From contig JANFAH010000016.1 in assembly GCA_024663395.1 (NCBI GenBank), positions 124,001 through 188,000 of the forward strand: a stretch of 64,000 nt of DNA. Direction: 5' to 3'. The notes under the pieces are model-generated. The model saw nothing but the letters and a program-made list of their open reading frames with translations. It made no database searches and was not told the origin of the DNA. The translations under genes were made by a program, and so were the position numbers. The stretch is from Pisolithus tinctorius. Its lineage: Eukaryota; Basidiomycota; Agaricomycetes; Boletales; Pisolithaceae. Positions 11,414 to 22,742 of this stretch are shown one piece after another (the first letter of the stretch is position 1; each line of letters begins with the position of its first letter).

Positions 11414-12187
11414 CCAAAAGATTCCCTCACGCTTGACTACCCATTACATGTGGAATTGATTAATGACGTCTGGCGAGTGAGCGTTAACTGATGCATGGTG
11501 AGTGCACGATGTGGTCTATCTGGCAACAACGAATCTCCATGGTCTTGTGTTAGTGCAGCTGGTTATTTCACGACTCATGAACCTTCCCTCATTGTAGAGC
11601 CAGTTGAAAAACTTTGTAGCAAAAGTTATTTATGACAGTGAATAGCATATTAACTGTTCGTCGATGACCAGTGATCCTATACTTTGTCCTTGCAGCAAGC
11701 CTTCCCCAACTACAGATGAAGATGACAGGCAGCTGCATGGATAATACCCAGCGAAGTGCAGCTCAGGACAGGACGGTCATCGTCGCTCCCCATTGATCAT
11801 CGGCACCGACATCATCGAGACTATCACTTTGCCACTTGTGACAACATTGGCTACCCTTGCTTCCATCTTCGTCATCGCTGGCTCTCATTCCACAACACTG
11901 AATTACCGAGGCTGTCATTGCTGTCGCACTACTGGCACCATAACATAATCTGTCGTTGTGGCTATCTGTGTCACCACCATACCGTTGCCAGTGACCAAAT
12001 GGTACAAGTAGTAAGAATCGTCGCCCACGGCTCATGATTATGAATAGATCTCCAGCTTACATTCAGGTATCAAGTAGGGGTTATTTTGAAGCACGTAACA
12101 AGCAAACCAACAAAAACATCACGAAAAGAAAAACAAAAAGACGAAAGGCAGACGAGCTGTGCTGAGCCCGATCCCCCCACACGCATA
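11414..12187. other. Intergenic spacer between RRP42 and WD40-TPR-HET copy 1
   Basis: Convergent region between RRP42 (+) and the HET end of copy 1 (-). It contains short ORFs only and an A-rich stretch (~12100-12150) that may belong to the 3' end of the minus-strand gene. The same A-rich motif precedes copies 2 (22645-22690) and 3 (31385-31440). Confidence 0.5.
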
Positions 12188-15100
12188 TCAAAGGATTTCT
12201 AAGACTGTTGCCAGAATGTTCTTGGAAGTAATGTTGGTTCCGAGTCCCGAGACGACAATCTCGTTCTCTGCAGCGACCCTCTTGTACTCTCCATTCGGCT
12301 GCTGCATGAGAAGTAGTGCGTTGAACGGCTGTCCGAGGCGAGCGACCATCTGTAGTGCCCGGGTATAGTCGTCAACCTGAGGTACGGGAACAGCGTGCAA
12401 TGGCAGAACTTCATCCCATTCAGCGTCGTCATCCAAATCTGATTCAAGGTCAGTATCAGACTCCGAGCCACCTTCCCAGGTAATGGTAATTCCATTGCTG
12501 GGACCCCGGATATGACGAATCCACGGATGCACGAAGACAAATTTGTGGGGCTCATTCACCGGCAGATCATCTGCCGTTGTAAACTCTACTCTCCCCAGCG
12601 ACGATACTCTGGCATGATATAGCTTCTCATCGCCTCTCCGTAGCTCGTGGATACCGAGTCTTCTGACAGAGAAAACGATACATGGAAGATGTAGACGTCG
12701 GTTCCCAAAACGGGCGGGTGGAAGAATGTTGATCTGATTACAGATACTCAGGGCTTCTTGCTGCGGCAACTTGCCGCGTAACTTTGTGATGCATGTTTCC
12801 ATTTCTTCCCCTTCGAGTGGCGGAGAGTTGTAGGGAGTTTGACTGTAAGTGGATAGGGAAGCCGGGAGACAACTGTTGTATGACGATGACTGTCCTGACC
12901 ACGCAAGCACAGCGACCTCGCCAGAGCGAGTCACAATCTCCTCCAAGAGATGTCCAAGAGCGTCGGGCCCTTCGCCATAGTGAGGCCTGATATCAGACTT
13001 GAATATACCAATGAGAGAGTATGCAACGTCTTCTTCGACCGTCGCATTGCGCGTCGAAGCGAGACGAAGTTTCTCGCGAACCCCGAGATCGTCTGGAGAG
13101 AACGAGACGATAGTTCCGCCGGGAATCCTAATAGCATCTGCTAGTTCTTGCATGATCTCCGGGGATTCCTTGTGATTCGCACTGGTATCGCCGAGGTATA
13201 ATTTCCACTGGGCATCATAGAAAAAGATAACTTTCGGTGAGAGAAGCTCTTGTAAAGTCCATGCTCGCGTCATCCATAAACCATGTGCAAGGTCGCCGGA
13301 CTTGGACGGATGCGCTACGTCGGCAAGGAACACGAGTGTGGCGGCCGAATTCGCATACCATTTGTACATAGATGTGAGAGATTGATTAAGAATGGAACTT
13401 GTGGACTTGTCGATACAACATGTATCGGACCATGCCCAATTGTAACCAAGTCTGCGTGTCTCCTTGCAGAAGTTGCGCAACTTCTCGCTAAGGGGCGTGT
13501 TGGGGAGTTGCCACACGGATTTCGATTCAACTGTATTGACGTCCTGGAATGACGGCTCGGTCCCCTGCCATGCGTGCGAGAACATGACATATCCGAAAAA
13601 CCTTGCAATTACTTGTAGGATCCGCTCGTTGTCCACGCCTTTCGTCATGGATGAAACAAGCTCTTTGAACAACGGGTCAGCCTTGAAGATACGGATCCGC
13701 TCAGGACGGTCGCAAAGGCAGCCGGTGGTGACATTGATGACAACGAGGGGAGAATTTTTAAGGATACTGTGGATGATAGGATCGATAGCTGCAATGGTCT
13801 CAGATGGAGAAATGTAGTTCGGGCGCAGTTCTGTGAAACCATTAGTGTGGGTATTGGATTCATAGATAAGATACATACGCCTGGTTGCGGGATCATGGGA
13901 CTGTTCGATCACTTGCAGCATTGACTTAAAAGCATCGATCGCTTCATCATACAGTTTCGCTCCATGAAGTGCTACGTGCTTAGCTTCATAGCCCCAAGGG
14001 CAGGAGGGGCCCGCTTTTACCGCCTATACAGCCATTGTAGAGAGCCGACTCGTACAAGAAGGATACCATACATACCTCATTTGCGTCCTGCAGTGCATCC
14101 TCCCACAAGCCTTTTGCTGCTCGAGCTCTGCTCCGTCTGACAAACAGACCCGCGGGACTTGGAGGCAACTCAGCAGAGTGCTGTGTCATTTCATCACCAT
14201 GCTCAAGTATCACAACGCATTTTTCGGTAAAATCTGATGACGGACATGAACGTGCATGTTAACGGACCAACGGCTATAAGACATACCTGTGATCCAATCT
14301 GTAGTTGGCTTGCTCGCCTGGATCTGCTCGTCTGAAGTCCTGATGATGTTGAGGAGGATTTCCACGGCTTCGGCTGTACGTCCTTCAGCATAGAGGGTTT
14401 CACACAGACGTTGCTGTGGGACGGTGTCCAGTTCATTGAAACTCCATCCAAATATCTTCACGGAGGGTTATATTAATAGGTAGTGACAGCAGAAGACCTA
14501 CCAGTGAGATCGTCACCAGCGGAGGACATTTTTTGTCCTTGGGAACTAAGCTCTTGATTCGCTCGATCAAAGGTATTGCACATCTGTAATTCCCCTTCTT
14601 CGTGTACATAGCTGCAAGGACCTGAAGAAGGTATAAGCGGTGATACTTACATGTCTGCACCATGTGAAGCACGTGCCTGAGTATAAAGGTAGGTGGTGGC
14701 GTTATCGTTCTCATTGTTTGCTCTCATTGCAAGGTGTTCTACGCGGTCTATCGCCTCTTCCTGATTTCCGGATTCGAACACAAGGATTGACTGGGTGAAA
14801 CGTACATTAAGTGCAAGAATGATCTTGATTACCTCACACACCTTCAGTAGTAGGACAAACCCGATATCATACAGCCGACAATCATGAAAGGCAAAGTCGA
14901 ATGCCCATAGCGCACCCTCTCGATTGCCCTGGCCAAGTAGAGTAACCGCCTTCGCAATATAGCCGATAGGTGATGGCTGAACCCGTAGGGACTTGAAGTG
15001 CGAGTGAGCAAGCACGCATAGGAAGTAATGAGCTCAGAGCAGACTCACTTCCTCGGCATCTTCTATTGCAGGTGCTAGATGATTCAGACGTGCTCTTACA

Positions 15101-16314
15101 AGAGCACGGTTTGCTAGCACGTAGTGTCTAGGAATGGAAGTGCTTGTGATCTCCTCTGAGAGCAAGCTTTCGGTGTTCGTCGGGTCGGTCTGTCTCCATG
15201 AGTTGAGGGTCTCATCACTTACTTGTATGAGCGGAAGCTGAGAAGCATGGAGTTGTTGATGGATTAATGTGTTATGCAGCGAAATGATTGTTAGCGATGT
15301 GAGCTTCATGAATGGCTAGTAAACTTACACCATGGTCGAAATACTCGGGGGAAAGGACACCTCTGAGATTGTAAACTGTGATATTCCTGCCGTTTCCACA
15401 TGCGAGATACCCTCCGCTGGGTGAAAGAGCAACACATTTGACCTCCTCAGTGTGTGTGATAACGCTGCATATTTGCTTGTGGGACACACAATCCCATAGC
15501 AAAACCGATGGACCTGCGGCACATGCAATGAATCTGCCGTTGGATGCTATATGTGCCGGAGATTGGTTTTCATGGATCAACCATTCTGAAGATGAACACT
15601 CGGAGAGGTCGAAACAGATGATTTTGCCTCTGGGTGCGACAAACAGCTGTTGGCCATCAGACGACCAGGCCAACGGAGCTCTCGACCACGGCCCGGTTGA
15701 ACCGTTTGTACCTGAATCGAACAAAATATTGTCATTGTGGGTGCTGTAGACACGGAAACCGTGAGTCCACGAGGCGGTGGCAAGTCGACTGCCGTCTGGG
15801 GAGAACTTGCCAATAACAACCCCTTCATGTGGGAGAGGAGGGAGTCGAATACCGGAAGTGATGCTGAATATCTGGGCGTTCCTCAAGTCCGCAGATACAA
15901 TTTGAGTACAGTCACTCGAGAGATCGACCCCATGTACCCAGCCGCCGTGTTCTGCGAACTCGCGCACTTTTTCATGAGTAACCGCATTCCAGACGATTGC
16001 CTTGTTTCCGCGGTCTCCAGACACCATCCACCGACCATCCTGGGAAACGACAACAGATTCAACGAGGCCACTCGCGTACATGATTGGACCCTGTTGCTGT
16101 CTGCCTAAAATCTTCCATCGACGAATTTCACCGTTGGCATATCCTCCTACGACCTGACTGTCATCCGCAAAGGTGACTGCGTGCACATCACTCTGAGATA
16201 CGATTTCGATCCGTTGCTCCTCTTAACCAACACACCGAACTGTAAGTAGGCCTGCCATACTCTCTCTGACTACTGGTACGCACCCGTGGTCATCGCTGGC
16301 ACGCCCGTCAACAT
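12188..16314 (-). CDS. WD40-TPR-HET protein (copy 1)
   Basis: Large multi-exon gene read from right to left. A short first exon (start ATG at 16314 or 16293) joins a WD40 exon (~15330-16226). The WD40 exon has seven blade-like repeats (e.g. VSQDGRWMVSGDRGNKAIVW, FSPDGSRLATAS, ALSPSGGYLACGNGRNI), enough for one propeller. Next come several exons (~13920-15310) with TPR-like helices (YVLANRALVRARLNHLAPAI, EALWAF-type repeats, IFGWSFNELD...AVEILLNII, LYDEAIDAFKSML). The last exon(s), 12188-13817, encode a HET domain: YVMFSHAWQG, WAWSDTCCIDKSTSS, SMYKWYANSAATLVFLADV, LWMTRAWTLQELLSPKVIFF. HET domains trigger cell death in fungal non-self recognition. No NACHT/NB-ARC P-loop was seen. Compared with copies 2 and 3, a +1 shift between WD40 and TPR (about 15318-15335) may break this copy into two reading units. 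Confidence 0.78.
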
Positions 16315-17806
16315 AGCCTATCCTGAAATTTAGCGGGGAAAAGAACGATGTATCGCAGGCTCACTCGTGGCACCCAATCTATAAGTATGGTCTATGCGTT
16401 CCCCAAGATCGATACAGATCAGTCACGCTACCGGAGTCACATCGTGTTCTTCAGTCAATGAATATTTGGCAGTGGCGCTCCCTGAGCTAGCCTGATTACA
16501 TGCCTCCACAACATCCGGCGGATTCGTCTGCATGAAGCAGCGGGAGGGTTGGCAAACACGTTGCAAAGGAAAACGCAGTGATGTATGCAATCATCAATCC
16601 CGGAACAATATCCAGTGCATGTATCAATGCCATCCACCCCACATTCGGTCCTGACAGATCTTTAGGCTCCACCGTATCCCCTTCACCGGGATCGAATCTT
16701 GCCGACAAAACCAAGGCCTCACACAATCATGATATAACGCATGCGAGTCGCTGGTGCCTTTTTCAATTCTCGATTCAATTCTACTGCTGCACCGTATCCG
16801 AATATGTCAAATGTCGATTACCCTCAACAACGAGATCCCGATTGGCGCCGGGATCATAATGGGTGTAGTTAGGGAACACCCTGGTACGTCGACAAATTGC
16901 TACGGCAGCTTCATTTCCTGTCACCTTGCTCAATGTAATCTAATCGCCCCCTCACGCACCAACGTCTACCCTATCACAGATTTCCAGTGACCTTTGAATG
17001 CCTTCCATGCATGCTTTCTTGGAGTTCCGCAGTCCGAATTTGACGGTTTGGTACCCTTACTATGTTACGGGCGCGGTGGCCTGCTTCGCGAGTTGCTAGC
17101 GTCTATATGTTGCAACGATATTTCAATGTTGTACTAATGTTGGGTGAGCGCTCCAGGGTACAAATGAATTTTCGAGTAGCTGACCTTGAATCCAGCACAC
17201 ACACCATGCGCAATGCATTTTCCTGTTCCGCATTCGGCGGACACGATGGGAACCATGTCTAGTGATCTTTGATGCGTCATCGGTCGCGGTAGACCCTCTC
17301 TGCGAAGGTATTTCCTGTATAAATGTGTCTAGGATTGAGTTCAAGATGCACCGCCATTGGTTTTAGGCCTGCGTACACAGCAACGTGTCATCTGTGGTTG
17401 GCCCACTGGCGTCACCATTTTGGATTGCTATTACCCAAAGACTCGGGTGCCTGATGCTCAGCTGTTGTGAGTAGACGGGTATTTTTTGATTATGCTCCCA
17501 AACCCTTTTGATAAGCCATGTAGACGTCATAGACCCCAATGGAATCCTCAATGCTACGATCGTTTGGGAAGGGTGTCAATCGATTAGTTCCAGCATGCCA
17601 AGATAGCCGGCGCTTTCTGAAGGTGGCACTCTGGCTGCTGCTTGAAGGTGCACATCATTATGGAAAGGCCAGAGACCCCGCTGCGTGCCCTAGGCATTGG
17701 GGAGTACTGGCAGTCCATCGCACGCAGTTTTTATTCCAATGGACCACTTGTATGTGTATCCATATCCATGCACTCAACATACAAAGCTTCGACGAGCCGC
17801 TGACCC

Positions 17807-17859
<53 letters not shown>

Positions 17860-18306
17860 CACCAGCTATGTGGTTAGCTCACCCGTCGATTACGTCTCAC
17901 CCCTGTCTTACCTCAGCTACATCAATACCTTGGGTTTCACATTCCTCTTCTTACCCTACGAGTGTATGGTGAGCTCAACTGATGCTGAGCAGTCGACTAA
18001 TCTATTTCAGGGAACCAATGGTCCTTCTGCGGTGTATACCTGGTGTCTGTGGTCTTGGATCGCCGTTAATGAGTCTAAGCCCCCTGAGGATCGGCCTTAG
18101 TATATCTCGTTTGATGGACCTAAATATGACAACCAAACCGATCGATTTTCACTTGCCCATTGGAGCAACATATTGATATAAAACTGAACGTCCGAAGGGA
18201 GGGAACGAGTCTTTGGACTGCCTAGGGTCAGCACTGGCGGAACTTGCATATATCGATCTTGTTTGTACTTGCCAGTGTGGCGTACCTAAAAGGCGTTTGG
18301 TACAGC
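16315..18306. other. Promoter and degenerate duplicated spacer, copy 1
   Basis: Upstream region of WD40-TPR-HET copy 1. Positions ~16560-16740 match 27240-27400 and 60870-61060 (shared CATGTATCAATGCC-like core), and ~17040-18130 matches ~27770-28500 (e.g. GGCGTCACCATTTTG). It is therefore part of the amplified block. No intact reading frame; short frames with Asn-Val-Thr-like segments hint at a decayed gene that I cannot name. Confidence 0.55.
17809..17856. repeat. (CT)24 microsatellite
   Basis: Perfect 48-bp CT dinucleotide run, absent from the paralogous spacer near 28440, where only CTCTTCCTGTCTG is present. It therefore expanded after the duplication. Confidence 0.97.
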
Positions 18307-19424
18307 ATGACCGCTCTCTCAAAAGTCGAAATATCATGCATCAGATCTACTCTTTTCTTCGCCCCACCATGACATGCAGACAGACGCCCGCCGGAGAGTT
18401 TCCAGCCTATCGCGGTTGAGACTGGGGTAGCACTACTGGTCAACGAGAGCGCAAGCAGTCTGTGAAGACAAGGAGGGGGGAGAAGATCATTTGCAACGCA
18501 TCCTGGTATGTATCCAACACTTTTTTTCTTTCAGAATCGTCACCCCCTGCCTCTGTTACTGCAGTTCCCCGGCGGCTCATCCTCACATGTCCTCGCCTGC
18601 ACTGGATGACCTTCAGTCGGACCTTGTTCCCGGGCAAAATGCTTGAGCCCTAAGGCTCGACATTATCATATTCGCTGATACTGGCAGCGTTATCGACTGT
18701 CTCATGATAGCATGTCATGCTACGCTTGCGGACACGCGGGTTCCGAGTGCGAAAAGTGTGGAATATCGTGCTCCAGGGAAACAGAACGAGGTGTAGGACG
18801 ATATTATGGACGTCAGCCATGGCAGAATGGTCCATCAAGCCTGCTAGAAACCGGAAAACCTAGCCGCGTAGTAGATTTCGAACTCGCTGACTATTGGGAC
18901 GAAGGATGGGTGCTCGAGGCGAGGGATTTCTGGCCTGTTTGTGTTGCGCTGAACATGGTACGCCGCCTTTCCGCCTTCCGCAACATCTGCCTACCATACC
19001 AGGTTGTGTGTCTTGTTCAACTCGACTTTTTACATCCTGCTGGTTAATCTATGACTCACTAGATCCATACTACGACCTTTCACGGCTTCCCACTATTCAT
19101 TTTCTTGATGCAACATCCCAGGAGGAGTCCGCAGTCCCATTAAGGCTACGTACTATTTTTGCATTTCCGGGAAACAAACCCACGTTACACGGCATGAGGA
19201 TGGCAAGCACGGGCGCATCCGACTTGTCACAGATTAGAGTATTGTTGAAGGCGAGTGGTGCATGGAATTCTATGACTTGATGAGCATACGTGCATTCCAT
19301 CACTCACGATAGGATGCGGAACAATATAGCCGAGATATGTGGACTGGAAGCGAAGCTTGCAGAAGAGGAAGTGCGTAGGACCATCAAAGCACGGGAGACA
19401 TTCTATGGCAGGCGGCGACGATAA
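18307..19424 (+). pseudogene. RRP42 pseudogene (segmental duplicate)
   Basis: Diverged copy of the RRP42 gene including its introns, so it arose by DNA duplication rather than retroposition. The first exon starts ATGACCGCTCTCTCAAAAGT but hits TGA after about 20 codons. About 110 bp of exon 1 (the part matching 10280-10385) are missing, and the part matching 10550-10605 is also deleted. Downstream, GGTGTAGGACG introduces another stop where RRP42 has a Pro codon. The end (GGCGGCGACGATAA) still aligns with the functional gene. It sits between WD40-TPR-HET copies 1 and 2, marking the duplication unit as RRP42 plus HET gene. Confidence 0.9.
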
Positions 19425-22400
19425 CCAACACATTCCCCAACGCTTGACAACCTTTGACATGTGGATTTTCTTCCAACGTCAAGTGTACTTGATAGTGATG
19501 ATACTGAGTTGGGCAGCGTTGCAATTTAATGTATGACTTAGCTCGTATAGAGATTTAGTAACGCACAGCTTGCATCAGCAACACATCAACCTCTTACTCC
19601 ACCCTACAACAGGTACCGTTAGACGAAGTTTGCTCCAGCTATAGGAACATGATGATGACGTCACCGCAGGTGGCTGTGAGTCACTTCCATCCATCCCAGT
19701 GTCACTTCGCGACATCCACGCTCGTCGCCCTGAGATTGCCCTAAAGCGCCGCTGCGTTCCTGGTTTGCACATTGCGATTTCGTTCACAAGCGCCTTGCCT
19801 AAACGCCCATAATACCGTAAATATCCTGTGAAGACCCTATTACCCTTTTTTAGCGACGTCATGGCTAGATGGTAAGTAGATCGTTGTCTGCCAGGAACCT
19901 ACGATTGACTTGAGGACAAGGATCGACATATTTTCTTTATCTGTCGTGAGTAGCTTGTAAATCATCGACATTAGCCACCCACCCACACGTCATTGAATCA
20001 TGGAACACAATGTTACAAGACTACCGTGATCTTCGTTGGCATGATCCTAGCTATCATATATGTTGCAAGGCGTATTTCGTCCACCGTTGAAGTAACCAAG
20101 GAATCGTGAGTTTGGCGTGTGCATAGTCCTAGTACAAGGAAGCTGACCTGTATCTTTTCTATATCCACGTGGTAGACTCAAAAACCGAGGAATATCCATA
20201 TCTGACAGTGGAGTCTCCATCAAAACCAACAAACGATTCGACATGGAACATTACGTCGATGCCACGCAGCGGTTCGTACTAAGACGGCACCAGGCCTCGA
20301 ATTTTTATCTTACAATTAACGACTCCTGCCTTTTCAGCGGTTTAATCAAAGCTATGGATGCCTCCTCGTTTGGCAATCCCGACACAATCAAGTGTACGTC
20401 TTCTCAGGAGTCTGGGGGCGGATGCAGCTCAGAGGGTGACGTCCGTGCGAAACCAACTTCGACAGCCTCAGGTGTCGCAATGCACAAGAGTCATAGCAAG
20501 TGACTCGACTGTCTGTCTATGTTGTGGCTTCAGCACCTATCATTCGCATTTCGTTCGCATGTGGTCCACCTCATCAATGTATAAAAGCGTCTTCGGCGAT
20601 TCTTGTAGTATGTACTCTAAGCATCGAAATATGCGCTGGGAGAGGTTGGTGGCTCGAACACTCCCAGTGAACGGGGAATTTTACAACTCCATTTATGCCC
20701 CCGCCGCATGGCGGGTGGTATGCAATAAGTTGATAACACCAGATAGGCCAAACCCGAGGAAGGATGCGCGCTGAGATGGGAAACCTACGTGAACGAACAG
20801 CACATAACAAAGTAGAGTATCAATTTACGGTGTAAGTGAGTCAGCGCAAAGACTAGATGAATATTTTTTACCTCAAACAACATCATAAAAGCCATCGTGA
20901 AGGTACCAAGGATGCTCCGTCTGATATACCTCTTCACTGAAGATTCACTGAAGATGTTTGTGGCGTGCTTTCATCTTCAAGGCTTCCCCTCATACTCAGA
21001 CGTTCGTCTTCGATATCCGGCGAGTCCCTATGTTGAAAAACAGATTTTGCTTCATCGAAGCGACCCTGCTACACAAACCATCGCGGTGAGCGTGGTACGA
21101 AAGGCATCCTGGAGCAAGAACAATCTCATTAGCGGCCCCGACGATAAAAGAAGTAAGCCAAGCAAGGCTATCGTGAAGTCATGATGAACCATATGCATTG
21201 AAAAACCTGGCAATGATGTCCGCGGTGATGAGACCAGTGCCACGAATCCTGCGGAGGGCTAATTCACAGAGATATATGGTGATGCAGATATGCTCTAGCC
21301 TTGGCCGACTCCGGTGATCAAGCAGGCGTAGAGAAATACGAGGTGGTCGTAGAGGCCAATACGACAACTCTAATTGCAAAAATGAGACCACGATGGTGTA
21401 CTTGAGAGATAACAAATCAGCGACTAACCAACGCATAGGGATGAAATTGATGCGTAGCGTAGGATACAACAAACACATATCCCCAGCGTTCCTGTTGTAT
21501 TAAAGGCGACCTATAAACTCATTAAACTGTGCCATCTGAGCAATGGCGCCAATTGGACCTGACATGGGGCATGAGGACAATGCTGCTATCTACGGGAAAT
21601 GTTTACCTGTCATAACAGACCTGCTTTGAAGCGTAGGGAAATTTTTTTTTTACAGTGGAGCACATCATAGCAAGTGGGTGTTGGGATATCGATTGAACGG
21701 TATACTCGTGTAGAACATGAGGCACATGGTCAGACAGCACTTACATATGCTCGTGGCTGCACCCCACTTCCTCAGTGTCGAGATCATAACCCAAGTATGC
21801 AGAGGTTGTATAGAATTGCACTTCCACTCTGTTCCAAATTCCATCAGTGAGGGGATGTTTCTGGAAAACAAAAGAGGGCGTTTTTCGTGGCAGTAGCCTA
21901 CCCTCGCAAGCCACTCGTATATTAGTGACCCGGAAAGACGTGGTCTAGGCCATCAGCCCATCTTATGACGAATTCTGTCGGTGCTATAAACGCTTACCAT
22001 TACCAGAACCATGCACGTCGCGCCAGCCGAAGCAGACGCAAACATTGCGTATCTTCATGTTCGAGAACACATGTACAAGTCTATCAAATGTCGCAAGAAC
22101 AGATGAACACGAGTTTAGATGAGTCGGGAGTTCCTGCGGTGAAAGCTTTCTCGGACGCACCGGCGAGATCATAGATGACCACAAGGTATTTCAAGCTGCT
22201 GACCTGCAGATGAACGTGTCTCTCTTCCTATCAACGCATTTTGTACTAGACAGTGTCTATGCTGTAGTGCGTGTCACGAGTCTAATGTGGCTGTTGTGGG
22301 ACTGCAAACACACCTAATACTCTGTAGGTAACCTTCTTCGGGACAGAAGAGTTGCCTGGAGAGCAGTCCTAAACCTTCCGTGAAAGTTATTCCATCGATT

Positions 22401-22742
22401 TCATCATGATGATATTGCCAAAGACTCACATAACGAGTCCGACATCTTGCAAGTAAATAAGTAGCAAAAGTTGCGAAGTCTGGGTTGTTAAGGCTACTGC
22501 TCCACGATGTACGTATAGCAGAAGTATAGCTACAAGTGTTAATGGAAGGAAAAGCTGTAGAGACTGTCGTTGTCTATGGCACATGGGTATGAACAGACCT
22601 CCAATTGGGCCCGAGCACTCTGGAGTCTCCGTTTCCATCTTATTGTAACAAGCAAAACAACAAAAATAGCACGAAAAAAAAAAAAACCAACAAGGGACTA
22701 GAGATGGTCCAGCTGTAAAATCCAGCAGCTAAGCTGCACACG
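19425..22742. other. Gene-poor spacer, duplicated block
   Basis: No supported gene. There are several 60-140-codon frames (e.g. 20358-20774, 20897-21184, 21179-21478 minus) but none shows a recognisable domain, consistent splice sites or codon pattern. It may contain decayed gene remnants; nothing can be named. Confidence 0.4.

Noticed and set aside
13822..13921. N-terminal extension MLQVIEQSHD...NTHTNGF on the copy 1 HET frame
   Set aside because: It reads through a GT-AG intron (GTATGT...TTTCACAG) that is present at the same place in copy 2.
20358..21478. ORFs of 90-140 codons in the 19.4-22.7 kb spacer
   Set aside because: No recognisable domain, no consistent splice sites and no equivalent in the related spacers; could be decayed genes but nothing supports a call.
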